A stretch of DNA of 64,000 nt, taken from Bifidobacterium callimiconis (GTDB lineage Bacteria; Actinomycetota; Actinomycetes; Actinomycetales; Bifidobacteriaceae). Both the position numbers and the translations under genes were made by a program. Below, piece by piece: positions 63,879 to 64,000 of the stretch. The notes under the pieces are model-generated. The model ran no database searches. It was given only the letters and a program-made list of their open reading frames with translations, and was not told where the DNA came from. The stretch is taken from NCBI RefSeq assembly GCF_003952005.1, contig NZ_QXGJ01000011.1, positions 24,971 through 88,970 on the forward strand, given 5' to 3'. Each line of letters opens with the position of its first letter. Within the stretch, counting starts at the first letter, position 1.

Positions 63879-63995
63879 GCGGTGGTGTGCTACTCTCCCA
63901 CACCCTGTCGGGTGCAGTACCATCGCCGTGCCAGGTCTTAGCTTCCGGGTTCGGAATGGGACCGGGCGTCTCCCCTGGGCCATGACCGCCGCAAA
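63879..63995 (-). rRNA. rrf: 5S ribosomal RNA
   Basis: About 117 nt. The reverse strand reads TTGCGGCGGTCATGGCCCAG at its 5' end and carries the 5S landmarks CCCGGTCCCATTCCGAACCC, GGAAGCTAAG and GGGAGAGTAG. The two ends (TTGCGGCGGT and ACCACCGCAA) pair as helix I. The 23S gene would lie beyond the right edge. Confidence 0.95.
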
Positions 63996-64000
63996 ACCTT

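Overview
The window is GC-rich actinobacterial DNA and fits a Bifidobacterium chromosome. The main reasons are a dnaK-grpE-dnaJ-hspR operon with a HAIR operator, a GH127 beta-L-arabinofuranosidase of the HypBA1 type, several GH13 alpha-glucan enzymes with LacI regulators, and a 5S rRNA gene with bifidobacterial features at the right edge (minus strand). Two perfect parS sequences (about 4.0 kb and 61.9 kb) suggest the replication-origin half of the chromosome. I do not assign a species.

Layout. 1-9 kb: end of upp, rlmH, a membrane-anchored GDPD, L-serine dehydratase, a GPH sugar symporter and a GH127 enzyme. 9-12 kb: a LacI regulator divergent from the GH127 gene, then a Fic protein behind an array of inverted repeats. 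12-16 kb: the DnaK heat-shock operon. 17-31 kb: anchored alkaline phosphatase, GH13 enzymes, an LLM-type flavin monooxygenase, type I pullulanase, a frameshifted CbiO-type ATPase, a cystine-type DAACS symporter and an alpha-glucosidase. 32-34 kb: a large unknown membrane protein. 34-40 kb: hemC, a LacI gene, sirC-cobA, hemB and hemD. 40-62 kb: a sulfonate island. 62-64 kb: a nitroreductase, a small zinc-ribbon-like protein and the 5S rRNA gene.

The most interesting content is the proposed route from taurine to sulfide in 34-61 kb. Taurine would enter by TauABC and lose its amino group to Toa, giving sulfoacetaldehyde. TauF would reduce that to isethionate. A glycyl radical enzyme with its activase (IslA/IslB) would split isethionate to acetaldehyde and sulfite. 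A siroheme-[4Fe-4S] reductase, with a flavodoxin and an NADPH:ferredoxin/flavodoxin reductase, would reduce sulfite to sulfide. HemB, HemC, HemD, CobA, SirC and SirB cover siroheme synthesis from 5-aminolevulinate. A second sulfonate-type ABC transporter and a TauZ/YeiH-type exporter lie in the same region. Every IslA active-site residue I can recall is present in the radical enzyme. A shared promoter motif, CATARC-N7-TATARS, lies upstream of hemC, hemB, islA and tauF, and ties siroheme synthesis to sulfonate use.

Intergenic DNA is full of palindromic repeats. At least four architectures are present. Two of them have conserved cores with arms or stems that change sequence but stay complementary, as expected of a structured RNA or a mobile palindromic element.
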